Source: Candidatus Nitrosopumilus limneticus (GTDB lineage: Archaea; Thermoproteota; Nitrososphaeria; Nitrososphaerales; Nitrosopumilaceae). From it: a DNA stretch of 64,000 nt. The stretch spans positions 62,001 through 126,000 of the forward strand of contig JAHCGZ010000001.1 of assembly GCA_022117465.1 (NCBI GenBank). Direction: 5' to 3'. Under the pieces are notes generated by a model that was not told the DNA's origin, did not search any database, and worked only from the letters and a program-made list of their open reading frames with translations. Of the stretch, positions 28,249 to 39,460 are shown piece by piece. How positions within the stretch are numbered: the first letter of the stretch is position 1; each line of letters opens with the position of its first letter. The position numbers were made by a program, and so were the translations under genes.

Positions 28249-28466
28249 TTTTAATAAAAATTATTTTAATTATATAAAGTGTATTCAAAATATTACTTTA
28301 ATAACAAAAAATCACTTCGTAATAGCAAAAAGCTATTTTATGGTCTTAAATGAGCATCAGAACTATTTTATTCACTTTCATAGATATGATTATAGTTCTA
28401 ATTAAAACAAAAAAATCAATTCATAATTAAAAAAATCATAGTATGAATTTACTCAATTAAAATAAA

Positions 28467-28643
28467 TTAACCGTTTAGTAGTTTTTTAATTTTTTTTAAA
28501 TTTACAACATTAGATTCATGAAACATGATCATTGATTCAGATAAGGAATTAGGCAATACAGTCTTTAAATTTTCAACTAATTCATCTCCACTTTTAATCA
28601 TTGTATCAATGAGTTTGTTAATTTCATTTTCATCTCTAACCAT
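28467..28643 (-). CDS. 58-aa hypothetical protein
   Basis: MVRDENEINKLIDTMIKSGDELVENLKTVLPNSLSESMIMFHESNVVNLKKIKKLLNG, read by eye in an ORF-track gap. Confidence 0.4.
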   Translation of the reverse strand: MVRDENEINKLIDTMIKSGDELVENLKTVLPNSLSESMIMFHESNVVNLKKIKKLLNG

Positions 28644-28684
28644 AACATAATATTAGATATTAATCATAATTAAAGATTAAAAAA

Positions 28685-28894
28685 TTACTTGTTCAGATTT
28701 TTAAAATCTAAACATTTTTGGTTAAATTCATCCAAATATGTTTTAGTATTAATTTTAGAATCTATAACATATAATTCACAAGTTTCAGGATCAATTAACT
28801 GAGTAGATTTATCATTAGTAACAAATTGTAATAATAAAATTCCAATAAGTGCTATGATCAAAATTATAGGTAATTTTTTAGAAGTTATATCCAC
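28685..28894 (-). CDS. small single-TM protein
   Basis: N-terminal TM helix. Confidence 0.4.
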   Translation of the reverse strand: MDITSKKLPIILIIALIGILLLQFVTNDKSTQLIDPETCELYVIDSKINTKTYLDEFNQKCLDFKNLNK

Positions 28895-28945
28895 AATACA
28901 CTAAAAATAATTTTTAACTTAAGCCTATTGAATTAGGAATTTTAA

Positions 28946-29176
28946 TTAGTCTTTTTTGATCAAAGTTAAAGTGGAACGAACTTTATCCAATGTTTGAATA
29001 TTCCTAGATACTACTTCACGAATCTTTTCAAAATTTTCACCTTGAATCTTTACCATCATATCATGAGTCCCAATTGTTTCAAAAACATCCACCACTTGTG
29101 GGATTTCTTTTAGTTTTTCAATTAATCCTTCTTCAGCACCCAATTCACAATTTAACATAACGTAAGCATCAGTCAC
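28946..29176 (-). CDS. standalone Lrp/AsnC ligand-binding (RAM) domain
   Basis: AYVMLNCELGAEEGLIEKLKEIPQVVDVFETIGTHDMMVKIQG. Confidence 0.8.
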   Translation of the reverse strand: MTDAYVMLNCELGAEEGLIEKLKEIPQVVDVFETIGTHDMMVKIQGENFEKIREVVSRNIQTLDKVRSTLTLIKKD

Positions 29177-29226
29177 GAAATACGAAAATATTGTTTATTA
29201 TTTAAAGATGGAGAATTTCAGGCACA

Positions 29227-29877
29227 TTACCATACTACATGAACAAGATCTTTGAGATTACGTCTAGATTTTGGAAATTTAGTTTGTTTAGGATAGCCAA
29301 TACACAATACAGATGATGGGACCAAGTCAGTTTGTAGAATATCCATTATTTTTTGTTCATCAAACATTCCAATCCAAATAGAGCTTAATCCTAAAGCTTG
29401 TGCTGCAAGTTGGGAATAGCCAGCCGCAAGAGTTGCATCTTGAATTGCAAATTTTCTAAGAATGTATGGAGGAAAATTAAATTTAACTCTAGAAGGATTT
29501 TTACAAAAAACTAGCACCACAGGTGCATCAACATATGATTGATTATTACATGCATCAACCAATAATCTTTTCTTTTCAGGACTTTTGACGTAAAATATTT
29601 CAAAACCTTGAAAATTTCCAGCACTTGGAGCAGTATCAGCAGCTGCAATAATTTTATCAATTTTTACAGTTTCTACAGGTTTATCAGAAAATTTTCTTGT
29701 TGATCTTCGCTTTTGCATTACTGCAAATAAATCAGTATCAACTACTTCAGTAGGTCCAGCTCTTAAAATAAAATCAAGTAATTGATTTGGAATTCCAGGA
29801 TCAAAGTCATCAGGTGTGTCTTGAGGTACATAACCATTAGGAGAAACTAAATCATTGTCAGGATGAAAATCCCTCAT
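29227..29877 (-). CDS. nitroreductase family protein
   Basis: FAVMQKRRSTRKFSDKPV...AADTAPSAGNFQGFEIFYV. Confidence 0.85.
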   Translation of the reverse strand: MRDFHPDNDLVSPNGYVPQDTPDDFDPGIPNQLLDFILRAGPTEVVDTDLFAVMQKRRSTRKFSDKPVETVKIDKIIAAADTAPSAGNFQGFEIFYVKSPEKKRLLVDACNNQSYVDAPVVLVFCKNPSRVKFNFPPYILRKFAIQDATLAAGYSQLAAQALGLSSIWIGMFDEQKIMDILQTDLVPSSVLCIGYPKQTKFPKSRRNLKDLVHVVW

Positions 29878-29934
29878 GAATAATGTAAAATCACAGTCTT
29901 ATTAAAGAATTAAACATTTTAAAATCTAGTAAAA

Positions 29935-30120
29935 TTATTCTGAATTAAATTGGTCACAACCAGAGGTACAAGGTTTATTCATTACTCCTTCACATTTTCC
30001 TGAATTATCATGCATGATTCTATGATGACCACAAATTTTACATTTTTCTCTAAAATGAATTATTAATTCATTTGTAGAAAGTTCAGATTTTTCTATTTTT
30101 AATTGAGTAGCACTAGTCAT
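29935..30120 (-). CDS. small Cys/His-rich protein
   Basis: CKICGHHRIMHDNSGKCEGVMNKPCTSGCDQF. Confidence 0.55.
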   Translation of the reverse strand: MTSATQLKIEKSELSTNELIIHFREKCKICGHHRIMHDNSGKCEGVMNKPCTSGCDQFNSE

Positions 30121-30161
30121 AAAAAATATCAGTCACAAGTTAGTTTAAACTTAATGATATA

Positions 30162-30243
30162 CGCCGGGAAAGGGACTCGAACCCCTGCACGCTTTCACGT
30201 AGCTGTTTTCGAGACAGCCGCCTTACCACTTGGCTATCCCGGC
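30162..30243 (-). tRNA. tRNA-Ser(CGA), class II with long variable arm
   Basis: Reverse complement GCCGGGATAGCCAAGTGGTAAGGCGGCTGTCTCGAAAACAGCTACGTGAAAGCGTGCAGGGGTTCGAGTCCCTTTCCCGGCG: 7-bp acceptor, anticodon loop CTCGAAA (CGA), variable arm ACGTG/CGTGC region, TTCGAGT T-loop. Confidence 0.92.
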
Positions 30244-30284
30244 AAAGAATCTAAAATAATCTTCATAATAAAACAAATGGGTGA

Positions 30285-30554
30285 CTAGAGCTTTGAATCA
30301 ATATCAAAAAGTTCATTATGAAATCGCTTTTTAATTTGATTTTTAGTTTTATTCCATTCTTCATCAGTTACATTATCAGTAAAAATAGAATGAAATTCAG
30401 AGAAATCATGAAGATTAAATAATGATGTGATGGTGTTACGCTCTGATTCAGTTAAGGGAAAATATGAAGTGATTTTAAAAACTGATTGATCAGAATTAAA
30501 TTTTAATTCAAAAATTTTGTCCTTTATCTTATCTGGTATATCAATCATCTTCAA
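30285..30554 (-). CDS. hypothetical protein
   Basis: 89-aa ORF. Confidence 0.45.
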   Translation of the reverse strand: MKMIDIPDKIKDKIFELKFNSDQSVFKITSYFPLTESERNTITSLFNLHDFSEFHSIFTDNVTDEEWNKTKNQIKKRFHNELFDIDSKL

Positions 30555-30664
30555 AATAAAGAATAAAAAAAGAATATTAAGTTAATTCAATCAAATCAAG
30601 GATAAAAAATTAGATCGACCATAAAAGATAAAGACAAAATACTATAAAATATTCAATTGATCAA

Positions 30665-31687
30665 ATGGGATTAAATCTAAAAGACTTGGTAGTAAGAGAA
30701 AAAACAACTCTAGAAGCTTTTTCAAATAAAATAATTGCAATTGATGCATACAATGCAATTTATCAATTTCTAGCAAGTATTAGAGGTCCAGATGGATTAC
30801 AATTAACAGATGGGGAAGGCAGAATCACAAGTCACCTTAGCGGATTATTGTACAGAAATGTAAATTTTTTATCATTAGGAATAAAACCAGTTTATGTATT
30901 TGATGGAAAACCACCATCCCTAAAAACAGCAGAAATCGAGCGTAGAAAACAAATTAAAAAAGATGCAACTGTAAAATATGAAAAAGCAATTGCGGAAGGA
31001 AATATGGAAGATGCAAGAAAATTTGCACAACAAACAACTAGCATGAAAGATGGAATGGTTAAAGAATCAAAACAATTTTTAACATATTTTGGAATTCCAT
31101 ATATTGAAGCCCCATCAGAAGGAGAAGCAACAGCTGCACATCTAACAAACACAGGACAAGCTTATGCATCAGCTAGTCAAGACTATGATTCAATTTTGTG
31201 TGGTGCAAAAAAACTTGTAAGAAATTTTACAAATAGTGGTAGAAGAAAAATTCCAAACAGAAATACATACATCGAGGTACTTCCAGAAATTATTGAAACT
31301 CAAAAAACTTTAGATTCATTAAAAATGACACGAGAAGAATTAATCGACGTAGGAATTTTAATTGGTACTGATTTTAATCCTAATGGATTTGAAAGAATAG
31401 GTCCAAAGACAGCAATGAAACTAATCAAACAGCACTCTAGACTAGAAGATATTCCACAGATTCAAGATCAATTAAAAGAAATAAAATTTCAAGAAATAAG
31501 AGAAATATTTCTAAATCCAGAGGTTGCAGATGTAGATGAGATTGTATTTAATGAAGTAGATTATGATGGAATCCTAAACTATCTAGTAAAAGAAAGAAGT
31601 TTTTCAGAGGAGCGAATTCAATCAACATTAAACAGACTAAAGAAATCTTTAGAGAAAAAAAGCCAAAATTTAGATCAATGGTTTTAA
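30665..31687 (+). CDS. fen: flap endonuclease 1 (FEN-1/XPG family)
   Basis: [44 protein letters not shown]-terminal QNLDQWF PIP box. Confidence 0.95.
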   Translation: MGLNLKDLVVREKTTLEAFSNKIIAIDAYNAIYQFLASIRGPDGLQLTDGEGRITSHLSGLLYRNVNFLSLGIKPVYVFDGKPPSLKTAEIERRKQIKKDATVKYEKAIAEGNMEDARKFAQQTTSMKDGMVKESKQFLTYFGIPYIEAPSEGEATAAHLTNTGQAYASASQDYDSILCGAKKLVRNFTNSGRRKIPNRNTYIEVLPEIIETQKTLDSLKMTREELIDVGILIGTDFNPNGFERIGPKTAMKLIKQHSRLEDIPQIQDQLKEIKFQEIREIFLNPEVADVDEIVFNEVDYDGILNYLVKERSFSEERIQSTLNRLKKSLEKKSQNLDQWF

Positions 31688-31729
31688 GAAGATTTTAATT
31701 TAATAAGTACTAAAACCAAATTTAAAAAA

Positions 31730-32257
31730 ATGACTCAAACTGAAGCAAGAAAAACACTAAAGGATGCACCAATTATGTGGAGAAGAATTAATTCAATTGG
31801 GATTATTTTAGATTGTAATTCAACATATGCTTCAAATCTAGGATACGTAAAATCAGAAATTTTAGGAAAATCAATATTTGAACATGTTCCAAAAGATTCA
31901 TGGGAGTCAATGAATGATTCTTTAAAAATTTGGTTTGAGACAGGAAAAGTTACAGATAGAAAAATTATTTTTGTTAAACAAGATAAATCAATTTTTGAGG
32001 GATTATTACAGGCTACTAGTCTATATGATGAAAATAATAATTTGATTGGAAGTAATACAGTAATTTTTAATCTAACAGAAATGAATGATGACAATATCAA
32101 AAAATATGAGGAATTCTTTAAAGAATCAAATCAGAGATTAGATGAAATAAAAGAAAAAGAATATGACCAACTAAATAAAGAATCAAAATCAGAATATGAC
32201 GGATTAAAACAAATGTTTAAAATGTTATCAGAAATAAATTTAAAAAAAATAAAATAA
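31730..32257 (+). CDS. PAS-domain protein
   Basis: GIILDCNSTYASNLGYVKSEILGKSIFEHVPKDSW. Confidence 0.75.
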   Translation: MTQTEARKTLKDAPIMWRRINSIGIILDCNSTYASNLGYVKSEILGKSIFEHVPKDSWESMNDSLKIWFETGKVTDRKIIFVKQDKSIFEGLLQATSLYDENNNLIGSNTVIFNLTEMNDDNIKKYEEFFKESNQRLDEIKEKEYDQLNKESKSEYDGLKQMFKMLSEINLKKIK

Positions 32258-34159
32258 TTATTTAGAAATACTATTTACAATTTTTTGAATTTCATATATG
32301 GAGGAAACATCGTCTAATGTACTAGTGTCTCCAATTATTTCATTATTAGCAATGCATTTTAGCAATCGTCGCATAATTTTTCCGCTTCTTGTTTTTGGAA
32401 GTTTTGAAACAAAATAGATTTGTTTAGGGGATGCAATTGCCCCAATATCATTTCTAATTTTAAGATAAAGATTTTTTTCTAAAATATTTTTATCAATAGT
32501 AATTCCATTTTTTAAAACAACAAATGCAATAATTACTTCGCCTTTAATTTCATCAGGAATTCCACAAACTGCAGATTCTGCAACATTTTCATCAGAAACA
32601 ATACAACTCTCAAGTTCAGCAGTTCCAATTCTATGACCTGCAATCTTTAAAATATCATCAGCACGTCCAAGTAACCAGAAATACCCATCATTATCCTTTA
32701 AAGCATAGTCACCAGGATAGTAAGAATTTGCAAATTTTGACCAATAGACAGTTTTGTATTTCTCGTCATCTCCCCATAAAGTCAAAAGCATTCCTGGCCA
32801 TGGATTTTTTATCAACAAGTAACCCTTAGTATTTGGCGGAACTTCATTTCCAAATTCATCAACTATCGTAATATCAGTGCCAGGGATAGGTAAAGTACCA
32901 GAACCAGGCTTTAGTGGAATCGTTTCAAGTCCAGGTAAAGATGAAATCATCATGCCACCAGTTTCGGTTTGCCACCAAGTATCAATTATTGGACATTTCT
33001 TTTTTCCAATAACCGTGTAATACCATTTCCAAACTTCAGGATTAATTGGCTCTCCAACAGTTCCAAGTAATCTTAAAGATGAAAGATCAAATGAATTTGG
33101 AATATTGTCACCAAATTTCATAAACATTCGAAGTGCAGTTGGCGTAGTATAGAAAATAGTAACATGATATTTTTGTAAAATATCCCACATCCTAGACATG
33201 TCAGGAAAGTCAGGTGCACCTTCATACATTATTTGAGTTGCACCATGAAGTAATGGAGCATAAACTACATAGCTGTGTCCAGTTATCCAACCAATATCAG
33301 CTGTACAAAAAAATACATCTGAATCTTTAATATCAAATGCCCATTTGAAAGTAGAGTAAAGATGTGTCAAATATCCACCAGTCCCATGTAAAACACCTTT
33401 AGGTTTTCCAGTGGTTCCAGAAGTGTATAAAATGTAAAGAGGATGATCACTAAATAATTTTTCAGCATCACATGAATTAGAAATATTTTTCATTAAATTC
33501 TTCCATAGTTTATCCTTAGAAGAAAGAGAAATTTTATTTTTTGTTCTTTCTAAGACAACAACATGTTCCACAAATTCAAAATCTTTAATTGCATCATCAA
33601 TTACTTCTTTAAGTTTAACAATTTTTCCTTTTCTATACCCACCATCAGCAGTTATTACAATTTTAGATTTTGAATCTTCAATTCTATCTTTAATTGATGC
33701 AGCACTAAATCCTGAAAATATAACACTATGAATAGCACCAATTCTTGCACATGCTAACATTGCAATAGGTAATTCAGGAACCATAGGAAGATAGATGGTA
33801 ACTCTATCACCTATTTTTACACCAAGAGATTTTAGAACATTAGCAAATTTTTGAACTTCAAGAAATAATTCCCCATAGGTATATGTTCTTGAATCACCAT
33901 TTTCGCCCTCCCACAAAATTGCAGGTTTTTCAGATTTCATATTTTGATGAATATCAAGAGCATTGTATGATGCGTTGATTTTACCCCCAACAAACCATTT
34001 AGCAAAAGGAGGATTCCAATCAAGAGTACGATTCCAAGGTGAAAACCAAGATAAATTATGAGCCTGTTCATCCCAAAAAGTTACAAAATCAGAGTTTGCT
34101 TTTTTCCGTAAACTTGTATTATTATTGCCTAGTCCAATTTCATATTTTTCAGACATCAA
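32258..34159 (-). CDS. acs: acetyl-CoA synthetase family, AMP-forming
   Basis: [59 protein letters not shown]. Confidence 0.85.
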   Translation of the reverse strand: MMSEKYEIGLGNNNTSLRKKANSDFVTFWDEQAHNLSWFSPWNRTLDWNPPFAKWFVGGKINASYNALDIHQNMKSEKPAILWEGENGDSRTYTYGELFLEVQKFANVLKSLGVKIGDRVTIYLPMVPELPIAMLACARIGAIHSVIFSGFSAASIKDRIEDSKSKIVITADGGYRKGKIVKLKEVIDDAIKDFEFVEHVVVLERTKNKISLSSKDKLWKNLMKNISNSCDAEKLFSDHPLYILYTSGTTGKPKGVLHGTGGYLTHLYSTFKWAFDIKDSDVFFCTADIGWITGHSYVVYAPLLHGATQIMYEGAPDFPDMSRMWDILQKYHVTIFYTTPTALRMFMKFGDNIPNSFDLSSLRLLGTVGEPINPEVWKWYYTVIGKKKCPIIDTWWQTETGGMMISSLPGLETIPLKPGSGTLPIPGTDITIVDEFGNEVPPNTKGYLLIKNPWPGMLLTLWGDDEKYKTVYWSKFANSYYPGDYALKDNDGYFWLLGRADDILKIAGHRIGTAELESCIVSDENVAESAVCGIPDEIKGEVIIAFVVLKNGITIDKNILEKNLYLKIRNDIGAIASPKQIYFVSKLPKTRSGKIMRRLLKCIANNEIIGDTSTLDDVSSIYEIQKIVNSISK

Positions 34160-34210
34160 AAAGTGTATAGAATTAGATCCTTCTAAATCTTAAAAAATAA
34201 AGTGAAAAAA

Positions 34211-35083
34211 TTATTGTGCTTCCATTCGTGCAAGCCAGTCATCATCGTGGTGAGTAGATGTTTTTGATGTCACCTGTTGGGGTGGTTCTGGAAATGCGCA
34301 TATCACTTCAGTTTCTGATCGAAATTCTGGTATAGGGGCACCATATGTTTCAATTGATCCTGTATGTATCACAGATGATTTGGTTGGTACTTCTGGAAGT
34401 ATTGTTTGAACAACTTGTTGTTGTTGTGTTGTATCCAGATATGAAACGGGAGATTCTTGAATTACTTCTGCAGGTGTAGTTATCTTTTGCTCTTCCAATT
34501 CAAGATCAGCAATTCTCTTTTGTACATTTGAAATTTCAGATTGTTCGTGTGTTACATGCTCAATTACTTCAGTTGTGCATGATTTCACAGTTTCAAATGT
34601 TGCTTCAGAGATTTCACTACTTTTGAATTGTACTTTGGCATCAAACCATAACATTTTTGCAGATCTCATTTGTGCATCTAACTCAATTAATCTTCCAACA
34701 AGTTTAGATTTGATTTCAGATTCCATTTCATCTAAAGATGCAAGTTTAGAATGGTATTTTTCATGAATGATTTCTGCGTCTTCTTTCATACTATCATTTT
34801 CTGAAACAATATCCATCAATGCCTTTAGACGACGTAAAGTTAGTTGTTTTTGACGAATGAGTCTTTGAGAGTCGAGTCTCCATTTTGGAATGAAGATGAC
34901 AGTTTCACCTTGAACTACAAGTTGCTCATATTGGATTTGCTGTAATCCTTGAGTACCGCAATCTATACCAACGGATTGAATACTACCGTCAATATCAGTG
35001 ACTGTTCCCACGACTTTACCCATGAATGTTCCGTACATGTCTTTGACGTTTTTACCGATTATTTCGATATTGTCGTTTGTCAT
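34211..35083 (-). CDS. cdvA: CdvA cell-division protein
   Basis: PRC-barrel-like N-terminus (NVKDMYGTFMGKVVGTVTDIDGSIQSVGID), coiled coil and short acidic C-terminal tail. ORF opens at 35116; MTNDNIEIIGKN at 35083 is the likely start. Confidence 0.75.
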   Translation of the reverse strand: MTNDNIEIIGKNVKDMYGTFMGKVVGTVTDIDGSIQSVGIDCGTQGLQQIQYEQLVVQGETVIFIPKWRLDSQRLIRQKQLTLRRLKALMDIVSENDSMKEDAEIIHEKYHSKLASLDEMESEIKSKLVGRLIELDAQMRSAKMLWFDAKVQFKSSEISEATFETVKSCTTEVIEHVTHEQSEISNVQKRIADLELEEQKITTPAEVIQESPVSYLDTTQQQQVVQTILPEVPTKSSVIHTGSIETYGAPIPEFRSETEVICAFPEPPQQVTSKTSTHHDDDWLARMEAQ

Positions 35084-35216
35084 GGCATTGACTAATGAGA
35101 TTTGTATAACCAACAAAGTGTAAGAAATATTTTTAGTTTTAGTAAGATTAAATTCACCAAGTTTTAATCACAGTCACAAGAGTAATTTTAAAATCTAGAG
35201 TTTTTTTATTGAAGAT

Positions 35217-35510
35217 ATGATTAAAAAAGAGGAATTAAATCAAATTCTAAGTTTTGTTGCAAGTAGATGGGATGCTACGGCAAAAGAGCCAGACAATAAA
35301 ACAATGGAAGTGTTGCCAAATGATTTTTGGATGAATTCAATTGGGGGCAAAACTGCCAAAGGAGGATTTTGGGTTACAACATTGATGTATACAGAGAATG
35401 AAGCTGATGCTGCAGGATTTAAGGAAGTATTGTTAAGATGGCAATCAAAAGGAAATGATAAAAATAAAGATAAAGGTCCAGATCTAATTCAGATTGGAAA
35501 AAAGAAATAG
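35217..35510 (+). CDS. hypothetical protein
   Basis: 97-aa ORF. Confidence 0.55.
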   Translation: MIKKEELNQILSFVASRWDATAKEPDNKTMEVLPNDFWMNSIGGKTAKGGFWVTTLMYTENEADAAGFKEVLLRWQSKGNDKNKDKGPDLIQIGKKK

Positions 35511-35541
35511 AGTATTATATTTGTGAAATTATTTATCCATA

Positions 35542-37161
35542 TTGTCTGAATTTTCAAATGAAGAAAAAAAGACTCTATCAGGACATTTTTCAAATACTGA
35601 AGATAATGTATTTGCAATCATAACTCCAAGACAAGTAGATCGAGGAGCACTCATGTCAAGATACAGCAGAACAGACAAAAGTATGAGAAGAATTTTTCTA
35701 GACGAATTTTTAAAAAATGAAAATAGGGGGGAGGAATTTTACGACAGAGTCTTACTAGAATATGGTGATGATTCAGTAGCTGAATTAGGAGAAGCACAAA
35801 TTGCAATTGAAGGGTTATCAAACATTGCAGTGAAAAAAATAGAAGATAGAAGAATTGGATTATCCTATTTAGAAAAATCATCAAGATATGTTACATGGAA
35901 TAAAAAAGAAAATGGAAAATATCGATTTTATAGAGATGAAAAAATTATGAATTCAAAATTTGCAAATATGTACGAAGATAGTTGTAATCTCTCTTTTGAC
36001 ACATATTCAAAAAATATTGAACCAATGGTGAATCATATTAGAGAAAAATATCCTATAGAAAAATATAGTTTTAAAGATTCAACAGATGCAAAAGAAAAAT
36101 TATTTGATAAATTAAAAAATGAAATTGACATTAAATCAGCAAATATGATTTACAAAAGTTCAACTAAAGCAAAAGCATTAGATATTTTACGAGGATTATT
36201 GCCAGCCTCAACTTTAACTAATGTAGGAATTACAGGAAACGGAAGAGCATTTGAATATCTTTTGACCATATTAGGCTCATCAGAATTAGATGAAGAGGTA
36301 AAACTAGCCTCAAAAATCAAGAATGAATTAGAAACAACAATCAAATCATTTGTTAAAAGAGCAGATGACAAATATGGAAAAGCATTTCAAAGTTATCTCA
36401 AAAATGTAAAAAATAAATCAAAATCAATTACGATTAAAGAAATTAAATCAAATCCAGTTAAAGGAACAATTACAAAATTAATAGATTATGAATCAGAAAA
36501 AAATGCACTTGAAACAATCATTACATCTATTATGTATGAACAATCACCCAGTACTTCATATCAAAACATAATGCAACAAGTTAAAAAAATATCTACTCAA
36601 AGAAAAATTAAGATAGTTAATGAATTTATAAATATTAGAACTAATAGAAGACATAGACCATCTCGTGCATTTGAAAATACATATTACACATTTGATTTTT
36701 GTAATAATTTTGGAATGTTTAGAGATTTACACAGACATAGAGCACTCACATTAGAAAGGCAATTACTAACAACTGATCATGGATATGTCCAACCAAAGGA
36801 AATTAAAATTGTAGGGTTAGAAAAAGAATTCAAAGAATGTATGGATAATTCAAAAACAACTTTTGAAAAAATTAGAAAGAGATTTCCAGAACAGAGTCAA
36901 TATATTGTAAATTTTGCATATAATTATCCATATTTTATGAAATTAAATTTAAGAGAAGCATGTCATTTAATTGAATTAAGAACAATACCCCAAGGACATA
37001 TTGATTATAGACAAGTTGCACAAGAGATGTTTAAACAGATTAACAAAGTACACCCAAACTTAAGTAAAATTATAAAATTTGTAGATTTAAAAGAATATGA
37101 TTTAGAAAGATTTGAATCTGAAAAAAGAACAGAAGAAAAAAGAAAAAACATGAAAAAATAG
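35542..37161 (+). CDS. duplicated ThyX-like (FAD-dependent thymidylate synthase-like) protein
   Basis: Two ThyX-like halves: [14 protein letters not shown] in the N-half, [15 protein letters not shown] in the C-half. Confidence 0.75.
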   Translation: MSEFSNEEKKTLSGHFSNTEDNVFAIITPRQVDRGALMSRYSRTDKSMRRIFLDEFLKNENRGEEFYDRVLLEYGDDSVAELGEAQIAIEGLSNIAVKKIEDRRIGLSYLEKSSRYVTWNKKENGKYRFYRDEKIMNSKFANMYEDSCNLSFDTYSKNIEPMVNHIREKYPIEKYSFKDSTDAKEKLFDKLKNEIDIKSANMIYKSSTKAKALDILRGLLPASTLTNVGITGNGRAFEYLLTILGSSELDEEVKLASKIKNELETTIKSFVKRADDKYGKAFQSYLKNVKNKSKSITIKEIKSNPVKGTITKLIDYESEKNALETIITSIMYEQSPSTSYQNIMQQVKKISTQRKIKIVNEFINIRTNRRHRPSRAFENTYYTFDFCNNFGMFRDLHRHRALTLERQLLTTDHGYVQPKEIKIVGLEKEFKECMDNSKTTFEKIRKRFPEQSQYIVNFAYNYPYFMKLNLREACHLIELRTIPQGHIDYRQVAQEMFKQINKVHPNLSKIIKFVDLKEYDLERFESEKRTEEKRKNMKK

Positions 37162-37197
37162 AACAATATTCTAATAGCAATTAATTTGAAGTAGGGT

Positions 37198-37596
37198 ATG
37201 GTTGATAAATTTATGAAAGATCCAAAAGAATGGAAAAAGCAGTTAACACCAGAAGAGTATGAAATTTGTATTAATCATGGAACGGAACCACCATTTTCAG
37301 GAAAATACAATGATAGTAAATTAAAAGGTTCTTTCAAATGCACATGTTGCGGTGAAGAACTTTTCTCATCAAATTCAAAATTTGATTCAGGCTCAGGTTG
37401 GCCAAGTTTTTGGGAACCAATATCAGAAGATAACATAGAATATGTTTCAGATACAGATTATGGAATGGTACGCACAGAAGTTAATTGTAAAAAATGTGGT
37501 TCACATCTAGGACACGTATTTGATGACGGACCAAAGCCTACAAATCAAAGATATTGTATCAATTCAATTTCCTTAAAACATGAAAAAGACATGTAG
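37198..37596 (+). CDS. msrB: peptide-methionine (R)-S-oxide reductase
   Basis: CTCCGEELFSSNSKFDSGSGWPSFWEP...CKKCGSHLGHVFDDGPKPTNQRYCINSISL. Confidence 0.95.
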   Translation: MVDKFMKDPKEWKKQLTPEEYEICINHGTEPPFSGKYNDSKLKGSFKCTCCGEELFSSNSKFDSGSGWPSFWEPISEDNIEYVSDTDYGMVRTEVNCKKCGSHLGHVFDDGPKPTNQRYCINSISLKHEKDM

Positions 37597-37641
37597 GAAA
37601 ATTGTAAAAAAAAATAAAAAAAAGAATTTAGATTTTCGAAC

Positions 37642-38928
37642 TTATTTTTGGGCTTTTAATGCATCTGCTGCTTTCTTGTCTGCTGCTTTCTTGTCTGCTG
37701 CTTTCTTGTCTGCTGCTTTCTTGTCTGCTGCTTTCTTGTCTGCTGCTTTCTTGTCTGCTGCTTTCTTGTCTGCTGCTTTCTTGTCTTCTAATGCTTTATC
37801 AGCGGTTGCTTTATCAGCACCACCCCAGATTACTTCTCCATCGTATTTTATTTGTTTTAGTCCGTTCAGAGCAATTGATGTTGTTTTAGCATCAAGTGGA
37901 ACGTAATCCAACTTTGAAGAGAATTGCTGGCCATCTGTAACCATCCAATTCATTAAATGAATTACAGCTTTTGCTTGTTCTTTGTTTTGAGTTACTTCTT
38001 TTAAATCGCCATACACTAACAAGTATGAAAAACTTGCAATTGGGTATGATTTAGGACCTGGGGCATTTACTATTGATACTTTACTCCAGTCTCCTTCTGC
38101 GTTAGGCAATTTGGGTGCAGCGCCTTCAGATGCAGCTTTAATGCTTGCTAAACTTGGTTTGATATAATCACCATATTGAGCATTTTGTATGTCTGCATAC
38201 TGCATACGTGCTTGATTTGCATAAGCAAGTTCAACATATCCAATAGAATTTGGTGTAGATTTTACAATTGCTGCAACGCCTCCATTGCCTTTACCAGCTA
38301 GTCCATTTGGCCATGAAACAGATTTACCTTTACCAACTTGTTCTTCCCAGCTTGAACTAACAGTGCTGAGGTAGTCTGTAAAGATGTATGTTGTTCCAGA
38401 ACCATCTGATCTGTGAACTGTGACTATGTCGGTCTTTGGAAGTTTATATCCAGGATTAATTTTTTTAATCGCTGAATCATTCCATTTTGTGATGCTGCCA
38501 GAAAATATCTGTGAGAGAACATCGGCATTTAATTTTAGTGCCTTGTTTGGCTCTCCAGCAAGATTATAGACTACTGCAACTCCACCTATAGTTTCAGGTA
38601 TATGGAGTGTTCCAGGGGCTAATTTTCTTTCTGCTTCTGTTAAAGGTGCATCAGATGCTGCAAAATTTACAGTCTTTTCGATGTGTTGTTTAACTCCACC
38701 ACCACTTCCAATTGATTGATAGTTGAGGTTTACGTTGTCGTGTTGTAGTTTGTACTCAACTCTCCATTTATCAATAAGAGGGTATGGAAACGTTGCTCCT
38801 GCGCCTGTCAAATCAATTTGCATATTTGGGTCAGGTGCATCAGGTGCTGTTGCTGCGTCTACATAAAGAGGAGTTATGATCGCTCCAAATGCAGTCAATA
38901 AAATCAGTAACAATGATTTTGTTTTCAT
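37642..38928 (-). CDS. pstS: phosphate ABC transporter substrate-binding protein with KKAAD-repeat C-terminal tail
   Basis: DLTGAGATFPYPLIDKW, VHRSDGSGTTYIFTDYL, plus signal peptide. Confidence 0.92.
   Translation of the reverse strand: MKTKSLLLILLTAFGAIITPLYVDAATAPDAPDPNMQIDLTGAGATFPYPLIDKWRVEYKLQHDNVNLNYQSIGSGGGVKQHIEKTVNFAASDAPLTEAERKLAPGTLHIPETIGGVAVVYNLAGEPNKALKLNADVLSQIFSGSITKWNDSAIKKINPGYKLPKTDIVTVHRSDGSGTTYIFTDYLSTVSSSWEEQVGKGKSVSWPNGLAGKGNGGVAAIVKSTPNSIGYVELAYANQARMQYADIQNAQYGDYIKPSLASIKAASEGAAPKLPNAEGDWSKVSIVNAPGPKSYPIASFSYLLVYGDLKEVTQNKEQAKAVIHLMNWMVTDGQQFSSKLDYVPLDAKTTSIALNGLKQIKYDGEVIWGGADKATADKALEDKKAADKKAADKKAADKKAADKKAADKKAADKKAADKKAADALKAQK
37666..37785. repeat. eight perfect tandem copies of a 15-bp unit (tgctgctttcttgtc) inside pstS
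   Basis: Counted directly: 8 x 15 = 120 bp, coding KKAAD on the minus strand. Confidence 0.97.
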
Positions 38929-38982
38929 TGCACTGTTTTGTTAGAAATTCTATATACAATAATTGTGCATAGATTACAATAG

Positions 38983-38999
38983 CTATATAGGCTATATAG
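38983..38999. promoter_or_regulatory. tandem CTATATAG-CTATATAG, candidate phosphate-response element upstream of pstS
   Basis: ctatataggctatatag upstream of pstS; the same 8-mer recurs at 40539-40546 and CTATATAA at 40567-40574 in the phoU-like/pstC divergent region. Confidence 0.4.
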
Positions 39000-39049
39000 A
39001 TAATCTATTCTGAAGAGCTATAACATAGTAAGTAAAAAAATAATATATT

Positions 39050-39244
39050 ATGGATTTCATATTGGTCAATCTTTTGATATGTTTTACAATATCATTTGTA
39101 ATGACATCACAATCTTCCTCAAGTAATGATAACACACGACAAGAATTACAAATAGTGAATTATATTTTTAAAATTCTTATCCATCTAAATACAATCAATT
39201 CTGACTTAAACAATGATAGGAAGAAAAAACATGAGATGATCTAG
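39050..39244 (+). CDS. small hypothetical protein
   Basis: 64-aa ORF with hydrophobic N-terminus. Confidence 0.35.
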   Translation: MDFILVNLLICFTISFVMTSQSSSSNDNTRQELQIVNYIFKILIHLNTINSDLNNDRKKKHEMI

Positions 39245-39409
39245 TTGCCAGATAAATCATGTAGAAATTGTGGAGACAGGCTTCAAATTTTTTTAAAATG
39301 TAAAGAGTGTAAAATAGTTGAACAGAAAATATGTTTCAAATGTAACAAGAAAACAGGAATCAGATACCACAGATGTTTAAAAATATCTAAAACATTAATC
39401 GCATGTTAA
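39245..39409 (+). CDS. 54-aa zinc-ribbon protein (TTG start)
   Basis: MPDKSCRNCGDRLQIFLKCKECKIVEQKICFKCNKKTGIRYHRCLKISKTLIAC. Confidence 0.5.
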   Translation: MPDKSCRNCGDRLQIFLKCKECKIVEQKICFKCNKKTGIRYHRCLKISKTLIAC

Positions 39410-39460
39410 TTAACTTCAACCAATTCTTTTAATAAAATCATTTAAAAATTTTTTAATTTT

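Noticed and set aside
28321-28337. AATAGC-AAAAA-GCTATT hairpin in a gap between minus-strand genes
   Set aside because: Short 6-bp stem in AT-rich DNA; likely chance or weak 3' structure.
30103-30288. ORF on + strand over the tRNA region
   Set aside because: Its AGKGTRTPARFHVAVFETAALPLGYPG segment is just the antisense of tRNA-Ser; a well-known type of false protein.
37666-37785. Tandem repeats as CRISPR array
   Set aside because: 15-bp units with no spacers, in frame in pstS; no cas genes in the window.
37580-37906. ORFs reading SAAFLSAAFLS and LLLSCLLLSC on + strand
   Set aside because: Antisense translations of the 15-bp repeats in pstS.
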